From Akkermansiaceae bacterium (lineage in GTDB: Bacteria; Verrucomicrobiota; Verrucomicrobiia; Verrucomicrobiales; Akkermansiaceae): 64,000 bases of DNA. A program made the position numbers and the translations under genes. The notes under the pieces were generated by a model. The model worked only from the letters and a program-made list of their open reading frames with translations, was not told the DNA's origin and did not search any database. The stretch spans positions 1,488,001 through 1,552,000 of the forward strand of contig CAJJBQ010000001.1 in the NCBI GenBank assembly GCA_905182405.1. The letters run 5' to 3'. Positions 43,972-55,380 of this stretch are shown here, one piece after another (position 1 is the stretch's first letter; each line of letters opens with the position of its first letter).

Positions 43972-44035
43972 GGAGATGGTATTCTCTGAATTACGCACAG
44001 CAAAGATTGTCGTGCCTAAAAAATAGTTCTACAAG

Positions 44036-44066
44036 AGCGGGGAGGCAAAGCTTCCCCGCTTTTTTA
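44036..44066 (+). terminator. Rho-independent terminator between subtilase and rnd
   Basis: An 11-pair stem AGCGGGGAGGC/GCTTCCCCGCT with one G-U pair and loop AAA is followed by seven T. Its T-run ends 3 bases before the rnd start codon, so any transcript reading into rnd must cross it or start inside it. Confidence 0.85.
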
Positions 44067-44069
44067 TAT

Positions 44070-45125
44070 ATGTCTTCCGATCAATATTCAGATTCGTCCA
44101 AGCTTATTAGCCTGCTTCCAGGTGGGGATGGGGAAGTCGGCCTCGATCTCGAGGCTGATAGCTTATACAGGCACTCAGAACGTATTTGTCTGATTCAAGT
44201 TTGTTACGGCCAGGAAGTTGCTTTAGTCGATCCGCTTGATAATCGCCCCTTAGATTCTTTGGTGGAATGGATTCGTTCAGCAAAAGTTTGGATGCATGGA
44301 GCGGATTACGACATGTCGCTCATGATTCGTGAGTGGGGTTTTGTTCCTCCTATGCTCTATGATACGCAAATCGCAGCTCAGCTCTTGGGGCATGAACGGT
44401 TTGGCTATGCCAGTTTGGTGGAGCAGTACTTTGATGTGGAATTGTCGAAAAGTTCGCAAAAGGCAGACTGGGGAAAGAGACCTTTGAGTGACAAGATGCT
44501 GGAGTATGCCATCAATGATGTTCGCTATCTCCTTCCACTTGCTTCGAAGCTGAAAGAAAAGTTACACCAATTAGGCCGCTATGAATGGTTTATCGAATCA
44601 TGTCGATCTTCCCAATCTAAGGTGCTTGCCCGCGAGTCTCAGGAAAAAGAGTCCTGGAGAATTGGAGGGAGCGGAAAATTACATTCTGATGGTCTCATTT
44701 TTCTTCGTGAGCTTTGGCGTTGGAGAGATCAAGAGGCAGCAGTTTGGAATCGCCCTAGTTTTATGATCACTGGAAATAAGCAGTTAATCGAGTGGTCCGA
44801 ACTTCTCTCGAAGGGAAGGGAGATCAATATTCCCCCGAAACTGCGTCCAGACCGCCAAGAGCGTCTCAAGGAGGCGGTTAAGAAAACCAAGGAAATCCCC
44901 GAGAAAGATTGGCCAACCCGACCAAAAAGGGAGAGACGTAACAAGAATCCGCTGTTCGAAAGTCAATTGAAGGAGATTATGGCCCGACGAGATAAGATTG
45001 CGGCGGAGTTGGAAATTGCACCTTCAATAATTTCCTCTCGCCCTGTCTTGGAGCAAATCGTTGGGAAGCGGGGCGCTCCAGAGGATCTCCTTTTAAGTTG
45101 GCAGCAGACTCTTTTGGGAATCTAG
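44070..45125 (+). CDS. rnd: Ribonuclease D
   Basis: 351 residues from the ATG at 44070. The frame is open to 44007, but that part encodes the terminator hairpin. It is a 3'-5' exonuclease for tRNA and small-RNA ends. DEDDy motifs: VGLDLEADSLYR (Asp, Glu), MHGADYDMSLM (Asp), YAINDVRYLLPL (Tyr, Asp). An HRDC-type domain follows (IFLRELWRWRDQEAAVWNRP). It has no visible ribosome binding site, since the T-run of the terminator lies there. Confidence 0.9.
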   Translation: MSSDQYSDSSKLISLLPGGDGEVGLDLEADSLYRHSERICLIQVCYGQEVALVDPLDNRPLDSLVEWIRSAKVWMHGADYDMSLMIREWGFVPPMLYDTQIAAQLLGHERFGYASLVEQYFDVELSKSSQKADWGKRPLSDKMLEYAINDVRYLLPLASKLKEKLHQLGRYEWFIESCRSSQSKVLARESQEKESWRIGGSGKLHSDGLIFLRELWRWRDQEAAVWNRPSFMITGNKQLIEWSELLSKGREINIPPKLRPDRQERLKEAVKKTKEIPEKDWPTRPKRERRNKNPLFESQLKEIMARRDKIAAELEIAPSIISSRPVLEQIVGKRGAPEDLLLSWQQTLLGI

Positions 45126-45215
45126 ACAATCTGTAGTTTGCTGGGTTAAGATTTCATTGTATTTAAAACCTCATGCCACGCGCTGAAGCTGATAATAGTG
45201 GGGTGATCTTATTTT

Positions 45216-45607
45216 ATGTGTGGTGAATGCGAGGCTTCTCTGACGGTCGATCAGTCTCTTGAAGGAGTCACAGGACCTTGTCCTTCGTGTGCTCGAAATG
45301 TGACTGCTCCTCCCCAGGTAATCCTCACTCGGTAGATCCTCAAGGTATCGTCCTTGGGCCGAGGGCTGTCAAAAAGTGTAGTGGACCTATGAGGGGTGGC
45401 GTTGTGGTGGCTCAATCATCTGGTCAGAGTCGCTCTTCCTCCTCTTGTTGGCAGATGGCGGTGAGACCGGATACCGGGCTATCCGAAAGCTATCAAGAGA
45501 AAGTAGAGATCGTAGTAATTGTGAAAATCCTGGTTGCTGGACTGCTCGTCTTGGCAGTAGATTTTGTTGTCGGGTATCTCCTGAAGTCTCAGTTTCAAGG
45601 TCCCTAG
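45216..45607 (+). pseudogene. Probable frameshifted zinc-ribbon membrane protein
   Basis: A 39-residue reading from the ATG at 45216 has a zinc-ribbon-like CGEC...CPSC and stops at a TAG after TAPPQVILTR. In the frame one base over, a reading continues from about 45300 to 45607. It has a Ser/Gly-rich linker and a single C-terminal transmembrane helix (VKILVAGLLVLAVDFVVGYL). Zinc ribbon plus linker plus helix is a common design in Verrucomicrobia, so a one-base shift near 45300-45320 would join them. Two separate small genes, or an assembly error, remain possible. Confidence 0.45.
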
Positions 45608-45610
45608 TAA

Positions 45611-48286
<2,676 letters not shown>

Positions 48287-48326
48287 ATCGGAGCCCACTT
48301 ACCTTTAAATTTCAGCCTAATTTTTA

Positions 48327-50972
48327 ATGTCAGAAGACACCATTCCTGAGCCAGACGCACCGCGCGATTATGTTGAATCGATCAACGTCGCCGACGAAAT
48401 GTCGAAGTCCTTTTTGGACTACTCCATGTCCGTCATCATTTCTCGTGCACTTCCCGATGCCCGTGATGGCTTAAAGCCATCCCAGCGTCGCTTACTTTAT
48501 GCGATGCACCACGACCTTTCCTTGTCGGCATCGAAAGCCCATTTAAAATGCGCCCGTATCGTGGGTGAGACCATGGGTAAATATCACCCACACGGTGATG
48601 GCGCGATCTATCCAACCCTCGTGAACATGGCCCAGCCATGGACGATGCGTGAGACGCTCGTCAATGGTCAAGGTAACTTCGGTTCCGTGGAGGGCGATGC
48701 TCCGGCTGCCATGCGTTATACTGAGGCCCGCCTCACTCACATGGGATCTGCCATGATGATCGATCTTGAGAAAGAGACGGTCGATCACCAAACCACTTAC
48801 GACGAAAACTCCACCGAGCCAGTCGTCCTACCTGCCGCGATTCCAAACCTCCTTGTCAATGGAGGTACCGGTATTGCGGTCGGTATGGCCACCAACATCC
48901 CTGCCCACAACATGGGAGAAGTGATTGATGGTGTTTGTGCTCGTATCGATGATCCTTATATCACGATTGATGCAATGAAGGAGCACATCAAGGGGCCTGA
49001 TTTTGCCTCTGCGTGTGAGATTCGCGGCTTTAAGGGAATCGATAGCTACTTCCGTACCGGACGTGGCAGCATCAAAATGCGAGGTGTCATGGAAGTGACC
49101 GAGAGCAAAACTGGTGCGTCCCAGATCATGATTCGCCAGGTTCCTCACGGGGTGAACCGTGCGACTTTGCAGATTAGAATTGCCGAACTCGTTCGCGAAA
49201 AAGTCCTGCTCGATATCTCGGGTATGCGTGACCTTTCTGCTGACGATACTTGCATCGAGATTACTTTGAAGCGCGACGCCCGTCCTCAGGTTGTGGTGAA
49301 CCAGCTCTTTAAGCTCACTGCAATGGAGACCTCTTTTGGAGTTAACATGCTCGCGATTCACGAGCGTCGTCCCAAGCAATTGGGTCTCCTTGATGCGTTG
49401 GATGCCTTCATTGAGCACCGCCGTGAGGTCATTATTCGCCGCACCCGCTACCTTCTTAAGAAGGCGGAAGAACGCGCCGAGAACCTGGAGGCTTATCTTC
49501 TCGCATTGGGCCACCTTGATGACTTCATCAAGATGATCCGTGATTCTAAGAACCGTGATGAAGCGCGCCAGAAGATCAAAGGTTACCACTTTACCCTCGA
49601 GGCCGCTGAGGCACTTGGGATCTTGATTCGTAGCCAGCCAAGCATTGAGGGAGATAAATATGTCTTCACGGATCGTCAGGTAAATTCCATCCTCGAGCTC
49701 CGCCTCTATCAGCTCACTGCGATGGAGCGGGATAAGATCAAGGCTGAGTATGACTCGATCCTTGAAGAGATTACGGACTTTCTCGACATCCTCGCTCGTG
49801 AGGAGCGCGTGCTTGCGATTATCAAAGATGAACTCTTTGAGATCAAAGAAAAGCACGCGACACCGCGTCGCTGCCCGATTCTTCCTGATGAAGGAGAGAT
49901 CGCGATTGAGGATCTCATTTCCAATGACGGCATGATCGTCACTCTCAGCCATCGAGGCTACGTCAAGCGCACTGCTGCGAGCGAGTATCGTGTGCAGGCA
50001 CGTGGCGGGAAAGGAGTCCGTGGCATGGAGACACGTAATGCGAATGCAAGTGATGATGACGAGAGCGATTTCGTGGAGCATCTCTTCACCGCACAAGCGC
50101 ACGACTACCTGATGTTCTTTACGAACACCGGGCGTGTTTATGTTGAACGAGTCTATGGTCTTCCAGAAGGATCTCGTGCCTCGAAAGGGCGGAGCCTTCA
50201 AAACGTTCTCAACCTGCTTCCCGAGGAATCGATTGCGGCCGTGCTGCGACTTGAGTTTAAGAAGGATGAAGAAGGAAACGATGTCACCTTTTCTGAAGAT
50301 GGCGGAAACGTCTTCTTCGCGACCCGCGCGGGTAAGGTTAAGAAAACAAGCCTCAACGACTTCAGGAACTACCGGAAGGCAGGAACGATCGCGATCAAGC
50401 TTGATGAAGGCAATGAACTGATCGGCGTCCGTCTTACTTCAGGAAAAGACGATGTCATGCTTGTCACCCACAAGGGAATGAGCACCCGCTTCAAGGAGGA
50501 ACAGGCCCGCGTCATGGGTCGTAACTCTGCTGGAGTCCGAGGCATCAAGCCGAGGGAAGGGGACTTCGTGGTAGGACTTGCCGTCGTCAATGATGATGCT
50601 CGTCTTCTCGTTGCCTCTGAAAATGGTATCGGTAAGCGCACTCCATTCGGTGACTACATGGCAAAGAATCGCGGTGGCGTCGGAATGATCACGATGAAGT
50701 GCACCGAGAAGACCGGCCAAGTCATTGGAGCCACCTCTGTTGAAGAGGAAGATGAACTCATGTTGATGACCGATGGTGGTCAGAGTATTCGGATCCGGGT
50801 GAGTGACGTTCGCGAATGCGGACGAAACACGCAGGGTGTGAAGCTCGTGACTCTCACCAAAGGTGAAAAACTTCAAGCAATCGCCCGAGTTATGCCTGAT
50901 GATGAATCCGCGGAGACTGAAAATCAGGAGGAAGCTGAAAGCGAAACTGACGGAGATACTGAGGAAAAATAA
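48327..50972 (+). CDS. gyrA: DNA gyrase subunit A
   Basis: 881 residues. The catalytic tyrosine is in PAAMRYTEARLTHMG. The quinolone-resistance region is normal in outline (HPHGDGAIYPTLVNMAQ). The C-terminal beta-pinwheel has the GyrA box QARGGKGVRGM, the sign of gyrase rather than topoisomerase IV. The last 25 residues are acidic (ESAETENQEEAESETDGDTE), as in many gyrases where the tail tunes supercoiling. A strong bidirectional terminator follows. Cleaves and rejoins DNA with GyrB. Confidence 0.98.
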   Translation: MSEDTIPEPDAPRDYVESINVADEMSKSFLDYSMSVIISRALPDARDGLKPSQRRLLYAMHHDLSLSASKAHLKCARIVGETMGKYHPHGDGAIYPTLVNMAQPWTMRETLVNGQGNFGSVEGDAPAAMRYTEARLTHMGSAMMIDLEKETVDHQTTYDENSTEPVVLPAAIPNLLVNGGTGIAVGMATNIPAHNMGEVIDGVCARIDDPYITIDAMKEHIKGPDFASACEIRGFKGIDSYFRTGRGSIKMRGVMEVTESKTGASQIMIRQVPHGVNRATLQIRIAELVREKVLLDISGMRDLSADDTCIEITLKRDARPQVVVNQLFKLTAMETSFGVNMLAIHERRPKQLGLLDALDAFIEHRREVIIRRTRYLLKKAEERAENLEAYLLALGHLDDFIKMIRDSKNRDEARQKIKGYHFTLEAAEALGILIRSQPSIEGDKYVFTDRQVNSILELRLYQLTAMERDKIKAEYDSILEEITDFLDILAREERVLAIIKDELFEIKEKHATPRRCPILPDEGEIAIEDLISNDGMIVTLSHRGYVKRTAASEYRVQARGGKGVRGMETRNANASDDDESDFVEHLFTAQAHDYLMFFTNTGRVYVERVYGLPEGSRASKGRSLQNVLNLLPEESIAAVLRLEFKKDEEGNDVTFSEDGGNVFFATRAGKVKKTSLNDFRNYRKAGTIAIKLDEGNELIGVRLTSGKDDVMLVTHKGMSTRFKEEQARVMGRNSAGVRGIKPREGDFVVGLAVVNDDARLLVASENGIGKRTPFGDYMAKNRGGVGMITMKCTEKTGQVIGATSVEEEDELMLMTDGGQSIRIRVSDVRECGRNTQGVKLVTLTKGEKLQAIARVMPDDESAETENQEEAESETDGDTEEK

Positions 50973-50995
50973 TTTTACTGATCACCCACAGCAGC

Positions 50996-51031
50996 TAAAA
51001 AAACGACGACCGCGAGGTCGTCGTTTTTTTT
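50996..51031. terminator. Bidirectional terminator between gyrA and the Nudix-like gene
   Basis: Stem CGACGACC/GGTCGTCG with loop GCGA is flanked by A-rich and T-rich tracts on both sides. It serves gyrA on the plus strand and the 51055 gene on the minus strand. Confidence 0.92.
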
Positions 51032-51054
51032 CGGAAAGAAAGGCAGGCTTCCGA

Positions 51055-51663
51055 CTAGACCAAGGTCTCAACGCAGCTCTTTGACCAAGTTTCAAGATGA
51101 TCCAGCATATCGCCTTTAAGCTGGGATGCTTCGTAAAAGGAGAGTTCGGCGAGGGCGTCTTCGTTGGAAGTGACCTGGTCGGTTTCAAGGTCAAAGATAT
51201 GAACCACTCCGAGGTGGACTTGGCCCACGGAATTGCTGTCATCGTTTAACAAGCCAACGACACGATTGCTGTGGCCGCCAATAATGTTGAGCTCTTCGGT
51301 GATTTCTCGTTCGACTCCGGCTAGGTAGGTGGCCATTCCGAGGTGGTCTTCTCGTTCATCGACCGGGTTGATGTGCCCGCCGATTCCGACTGATCCTTGC
51401 GCATGGAGTCGGCTCTCGCCACCACTTTTCCCCCGGACGTAGTGAAGGTAATGATCTCCGTGGCGAAAAAGGCAGTATGGAATGAGCTGCTTGAACCTTG
51501 GATTTTCCTCGGCAGCAGCCCGGTCCATGAAAAAATTATTCTTTGGATCGAGAATGGCGTCGAGATAGCGGTCCACATTTGTTTCGATACCTTGAAACGA
51601 ACCCAGCTCATCGAAAAGAGAGCGGGGGATTACGAGAATCTCTTCACCTTTGTAGTCCTTCAC
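51055..51663 (-). CDS. Nudix-like phosphoesterase-type protein
   Basis: About 202 residues from a GTG at 51663. The frame is open to 51813 but the extra residues are basic and unlike the family. ILVIPRSLFDELGSFQG opens the protein. KNNFFMDRAAAEENPRFKQL, then IPYCLFRHGDHYLHYVRGKS, follow. A Nudix-like box is visible (GVGIGGHIN-like SVGIGGHINPVDEREDHLG, then VEREITEELNI). Annotated in related genomes as phosphoesterase or Nudix; substrate unknown. It starts 20 bp after the DUF5069 gene on the same strand. Confidence 0.75.
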   Translation of the reverse strand: MKDYKGEEILVIPRSLFDELGSFQGIETNVDRYLDAILDPKNNFFMDRAAAEENPRFKQLIPYCLFRHGDHYLHYVRGKSGGESRLHAQGSVGIGGHINPVDEREDHLGMATYLAGVEREITEELNIIGGHSNRVVGLLNDDSNSVGQVHLGVVHIFDLETDQVTSNEDALAELSFYEASQLKGDMLDHLETWSKSCVETLV

Positions 51664-51683
51664 GGATGAAGCGTGCCACGGCC

Positions 51684-52199
51684 CTACCGGGCTGTCGATT
51701 CTTTGACGAAAGAGATAAGTTTTTCGTAGTCTCCGTTTGCCGACCAAAGGTGGCGTAGGAAGTCGGCGGCATGGATTTGGTTTTCTTGGAGAAACTTGCG
51801 ATCCCCTCCGCAACTGAACATGAGGTCAGGATGGAGTTCACCTCTCAGCTTTGCTTCCCCTTTGGCAATGATTCGAGGCAAGTAGGCAAATCCTCCAATT
51901 TTTTCTCCGAATGATGGGATTTCGTCGCGCGTGATCTCCTTGTCGCTTTTCTGTCCTCCTTGGACATTGATAAAGTAGTCTCTTCGGGCTGCGGCAATCA
52001 AGAGTGCGCTGGCTTCGCTGGGAATGCCCTCATCAGCAAGATCTTCGACGAAGTCAAAAAGTTCACGGAGCTTGTATCCAATACTCTCAAGAAAACAAAG
52101 GTCCTCGGAGCTGTAGTAGTTCAGGTAGTCAGTATTTCCTCCTTGATAAAGAGCGAGGCAGCGGCGGAAGAGATCAAGAAATTGAGTGTCCCAGTTCAT
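51684..52199 (-). CDS. DUF5069 protein
   Basis: About 171 residues from an ATG at 52199 (MNWDTQFLDLFRRCLALYQG); the frame opens to 52235. Family marks are YYSSEDLCFLESIGYKLREL, FDFVEDLADEGIPS, AAARRDYFINVQ, LPRIIAKGEAKLRGELHPD and FSCGGDRKFL. The family is common in Verrucomicrobia and Planctomycetes; function unknown. It is transcribed with the Nudix-like gene. The 232 bases upstream (52236-52467) hold no gene that I can support. Confidence 0.8.
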   Translation of the reverse strand: MNWDTQFLDLFRRCLALYQGGNTDYLNYYSSEDLCFLESIGYKLRELFDFVEDLADEGIPSEASALLIAAARRDYFINVQGGQKSDKEITRDEIPSFGEKIGGFAYLPRIIAKGEAKLRGELHPDLMFSCGGDRKFLQENQIHAADFLRHLWSANGDYEKLISFVKESTAR

Positions 52200-52467
52200 G
52201 CAGGAGAAGATTCCTTGTGCACGAAGCTTTGTCAAATCGGAGTTCAGTGAGATTGGTTCGGCTATCGTTGGCCTGCTCTAGTTCTTTGCGATGATTGAGA
52301 TCATGATCAAAGAAATAGTCCCTATCTTTTTCTTGGCTGGAGAAAGAGGATTCGCTGTTTGACTGTCCTAGCCTTTAAGCGCCGTTGATCGACGTTATTT
52401 CGTCTAAGCGAGATGAAACAATGAGCCTGCAGAGGCAGGGTCATTGGAGAGATTGAGATCTTAGGAT

Positions 52468-53367
52468 CTATCGCATGGAGGCGAAGCGTTGGCGCAAGAT
52501 ATCTTGCTCGCTCATTCCCGCGACAGTCTTCTGAGCATCGGTCAACCAAGCACGTTCGAGATCGTTTTTGGTATCTCGTTTCGTTTCGTAGTAGACGCCG
52601 AATTTTCCGGGGCTTAAATCCTGGCTAAGTTCCATTGCTGCAGAAGTGCTTTCCATTTCTTGCTCTTCTTCGTTCACGAGATCAAAGACACCACCTTTAC
52701 GTGGATTACCATCATCGAAGGCTCCCGGGAAGAACATGGTGCACTCAGAAAGAGTTTCCACGACGGCGAAGCCGGGGTGCAGGATGGCCCGTTCAAACAT
52801 TGCGTTCATATGCTTCACCTGTGCAGCGTGGGTGCGGGCGATAAAGGTGGCCCCACTTGCGACAAGTTGAGCCATCGGGTTGATGGGGCGGTCAATTGCT
52901 CCACGGGGGTCCGTCTTGGACTTTCGTCCGAGAGGGGTGGTGGGAGAAGTCTGGTTCTTGGTGAGGCCGTAGACAAAATTGTCCATGACGACATAGGAGA
53001 GGTTGACGTTTTTGCGTGCCGCGTGGTTCAGATGGTTCCCGCCGATGGAGAAGCCGTCGCCGTCGCCTCCGAAAACGAAAACGTGGAGATCGGGGCGTGA
53101 GAGAGAGATTCCCGTGGCGAGCGGAAGGGCTCGACCGTGGATAAAGTGAATGCCGTGGGCGTTCACGAAGTAGGGGAAGCGCGATGAGCAACCGATTCCG
53201 GCGACCACACAGATTTTTTCGTGAGGAATACCGAGCTTTTGCACGACGTTGAAAAAGGAAGCAAGGACGGCGAAGTCACCACAAGCGGGACACCAAGTAG
53301 GGTGATCGGCTTTGAGTTGCTTCTTGGTGAGCTTTTCAGCAGGAGCGGCAGAGGTGGTATCAGACAT
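52468..53367 (-). CDS. korB: 2-oxoacid:ferredoxin oxidoreductase beta subunit (KorB-like)
   Basis: 299 residues. It binds thiamine diphosphate and one [4Fe-4S] cluster. Cluster cysteines are in WCPACGDFAVL, GIGCSSRFPYF and, later, ETLSECTMFF. The TPP motif is VFGGDGDGFSIGGNHLNHAA, with VMDNFVYGLTKNQTSPT. Converts 2-oxoglutarate (probably) and CoA to succinyl-CoA with reduced ferredoxin. korA ends 12 bp upstream on the same strand. A strict choice between Kor and other OFORs is not possible by eye. Confidence 0.9.
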   Translation of the reverse strand: MSDTTSAAPAEKLTKKQLKADHPTWCPACGDFAVLASFFNVVQKLGIPHEKICVVAGIGCSSRFPYFVNAHGIHFIHGRALPLATGISLSRPDLHVFVFGGDGDGFSIGGNHLNHAARKNVNLSYVVMDNFVYGLTKNQTSPTTPLGRKSKTDPRGAIDRPINPMAQLVASGATFIARTHAAQVKHMNAMFERAILHPGFAVVETLSECTMFFPGAFDDGNPRKGGVFDLVNEEEQEMESTSAAMELSQDLSPGKFGVYYETKRDTKNDLERAWLTDAQKTVAGMSEQDILRQRFASMR

Positions 53368-53379
53368 TTTCTAAAAGTG

Positions 53380-55176
53380 TTATTTGTTAGAGATCAGCTT
53401 TTCGGCGGCGGTTACGAGTTCAAGGACGCGGAAGCTGATGCCCTGGACCTTGTTGGTAGATTGAATCTTCGCGTTGCAAGTTTGAGCGCGGAGGAGGGTG
53501 GCGAGCTGGCCGTAGCCATACATGCCGGAGTCGTTCATTTCGGGGACGAGGACGTGGTCGTAGCGGTCAAATATTTCGTCAAGATCGATCGGAAGAGGAT
53601 GAACGTGGCGAAGATGCACAGAGCCCACTTTTCGACCTTCGGAATTCATGCGATCGGTTGCTTCTTTGATCGGGCCGTAGGTTGAACCCCAGCCGATGAA
53701 GAGGAGTGACCCTGAATCTTCGCCATGGATTTTGGTCGGGCCGTAGCTCTCGGCGAGCTTAAGAAGCTTATTGCGCCGTTTGGCGGTCATCTTTTCGTGG
53801 TTCTCCGGGTTGCCGGAAGGATGGCCCCATTCGTCGTGCTCGAGACCGGTAACGACAGGATACTTTCCTTCGGAAGAGCGAGCTCCGGGAGGAGAGTGCT
53901 TGGTGATCTTATCGAGTGGGTATGGCTTAAAGTCTGCACCGCGCTCGGAGAGATCGAGAGTGGGTTCGCGCCAGTGTTTGCTAAGATCGGGCTCTTGGAA
54001 GGCTTCAAGGCGCGTCGCGATCGCTTGGTCCGAGAGGATCAGAACGGGCGTGGAATATTCTTTCGCGATCCGGCAGGCTTCGATGGCGGTATAGAAGCAG
54101 TCTTCGACATTCTTGGGGGCGATGACGACGCGAGGAGCGTCACCGTGTGAACCGTAGATTGCTTGCAAGAGATCGGACTGCTCGACTGAGGTCGGAAGTC
54201 CGGTCGAGGGGCCACCGCGTTGAATGTTCACCACGATGAGGGGCATTTCTGCCATACAGGCGTATCCGATGGCTTCGGATTTGAGTGAGAGACCGGGACC
54301 CGATGATCCGGTGATCGCGAGATGACCGGAGAAAGAGGCGCCAATGGCGAGGGACACGGCGGCAAGTTCGTCTTCGCACTGGATGAACATGCCGTTGTAT
54401 TTTGGAAGTTCGGAGCGGAGGAACTCCATGATGGTAGTCCAAGGAGTGATGGGATAACCGGCGCCGAAGCGCACGCCCCCTGCAATGAGGCCGAGGGACA
54501 ACATGGTGTTGCCGTCGGTGGAAAGTCGTTTGTCTCCTTCGTTTTCGCCAGGAGCCATCGGCATGTGCTCGATGTCATGGACGGGCCAAGCGTAGCCAGC
54601 ATCAAATGCGAGCATGGCATTGCGGAGGACGTCTTCTGATTTTTTGCCAAACTTCCCTGCAATGATTTCCGACATGCGCAAGCGGTCGAGTTGGTAGACA
54701 GCGCAGAGCAGACCTAAGACGAAAATGTTTTTACCGCGGGATTTGGTGGTGCCGCCGATTGCTTCGATAGTGGCCGAGGTGAAAGGAACTCCGATGTGGA
54801 TGATGCCGCGCTCTTCTTTGACTTCCTCGACCTGATCGCTGTCGTAGAAACAGATGCCACCATCTTTGACGGTCTTCAGGTGGTTCTCATAGGAGTGCTG
54901 GTAGAAAGCAACAAGGGTGTCGGCTTCGTCTCCTGGATGAAGAACATCGCCTGATCCGAGGTGGACCTGGAAAATTGACGGTCCACCGGAAATGGTGGAG
55001 GGGATCGTCATGTAGGTCATGACTTCCTGGGCCGTGGAGCCAGCAAGTTGGCCAAGGAATGCGCCGATCGATTGAATTCCGTCTTGGGAATCTCCAGCGA
55101 GGCGAATAACGGCGTTACGAAGGGCGGAGGAGGATGAGTCCGTTGGTACTTGTGCGGGTGCGGTCGATTGCGACAT
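53380..55176 (-). CDS. korA: 2-oxoacid:ferredoxin oxidoreductase alpha subunit with fused gamma domain (KorA-like)
   Basis: About 598 residues from an ATG at 55176; a TTG at 55203 is an alternative. The gamma domain comes first (VIRLAGDSQDGIQSIGAFLG, FQVHLGSGDVLHPGDEADTL). The alpha domain follows (GNTMLSLGLIAGGVRFGAGY, PITPWTTIMEFL, VNIQRGGPSTGLPTSVEQSD). The gamma-alpha fusion is the aerobic-tolerant KorA layout known from Mycobacterium. With korB it forms a complete two-subunit enzyme, suggesting ferredoxin-linked central metabolism. Confidence 0.92.
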   Translation of the reverse strand: MSQSTAPAQVPTDSSSSALRNAVIRLAGDSQDGIQSIGAFLGQLAGSTAQEVMTYMTIPSTISGGPSIFQVHLGSGDVLHPGDEADTLVAFYQHSYENHLKTVKDGGICFYDSDQVEEVKEERGIIHIGVPFTSATIEAIGGTTKSRGKNIFVLGLLCAVYQLDRLRMSEIIAGKFGKKSEDVLRNAMLAFDAGYAWPVHDIEHMPMAPGENEGDKRLSTDGNTMLSLGLIAGGVRFGAGYPITPWTTIMEFLRSELPKYNGMFIQCEDELAAVSLAIGASFSGHLAITGSSGPGLSLKSEAIGYACMAEMPLIVVNIQRGGPSTGLPTSVEQSDLLQAIYGSHGDAPRVVIAPKNVEDCFYTAIEACRIAKEYSTPVLILSDQAIATRLEAFQEPDLSKHWREPTLDLSERGADFKPYPLDKITKHSPPGARSSEGKYPVVTGLEHDEWGHPSGNPENHEKMTAKRRNKLLKLAESYGPTKIHGEDSGSLLFIGWGSTYGPIKEATDRMNSEGRKVGSVHLRHVHPLPIDLDEIFDRYDHVLVPEMNDSGMYGYGQLATLLRAQTCNAKIQSTNKVQGISFRVLELVTAAEKLISNK

Positions 55177-55333
55177 AGGTGAGCGCGATTTATTTAATTT
55201 CAAGCGGGAGATACCACCCTCGGCAATTTTCTAAAGGACAAAGGTTGCTTGAGAGGTGAAAAATTAATGTTTTTCAGGTAAATGATGAACAGAAGTCGTT
55301 TTTTGTCATGGAGAGGACCTTTTCCCCATGTCG

Positions 55334-55361
55334 TTGACAGGATCGGTTTCATCGCTACTTT
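55334..55361 (+). promoter_or_regulatory. Sigma-70-type promoter of htpG
   Basis: TTGACA (55334-55339), 16-base spacer, TACTTT (55356-55361). Transcription would start near 55368, giving a leader of about 13 bases before the htpG ATG at 55381. This supports that start over the longer frame from 55282, which the promoter lies inside. Confidence 0.6.
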
Positions 55362-55380
55362 GCGCCTACAAATTAAAATT

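Noticed and set aside
48828..50201. 457-codon open frame antisense to gyrA
   Set aside because: Lies entirely within gyrA on the other strand; composition and motifs are those of a mirror of a long codon-biased gene.
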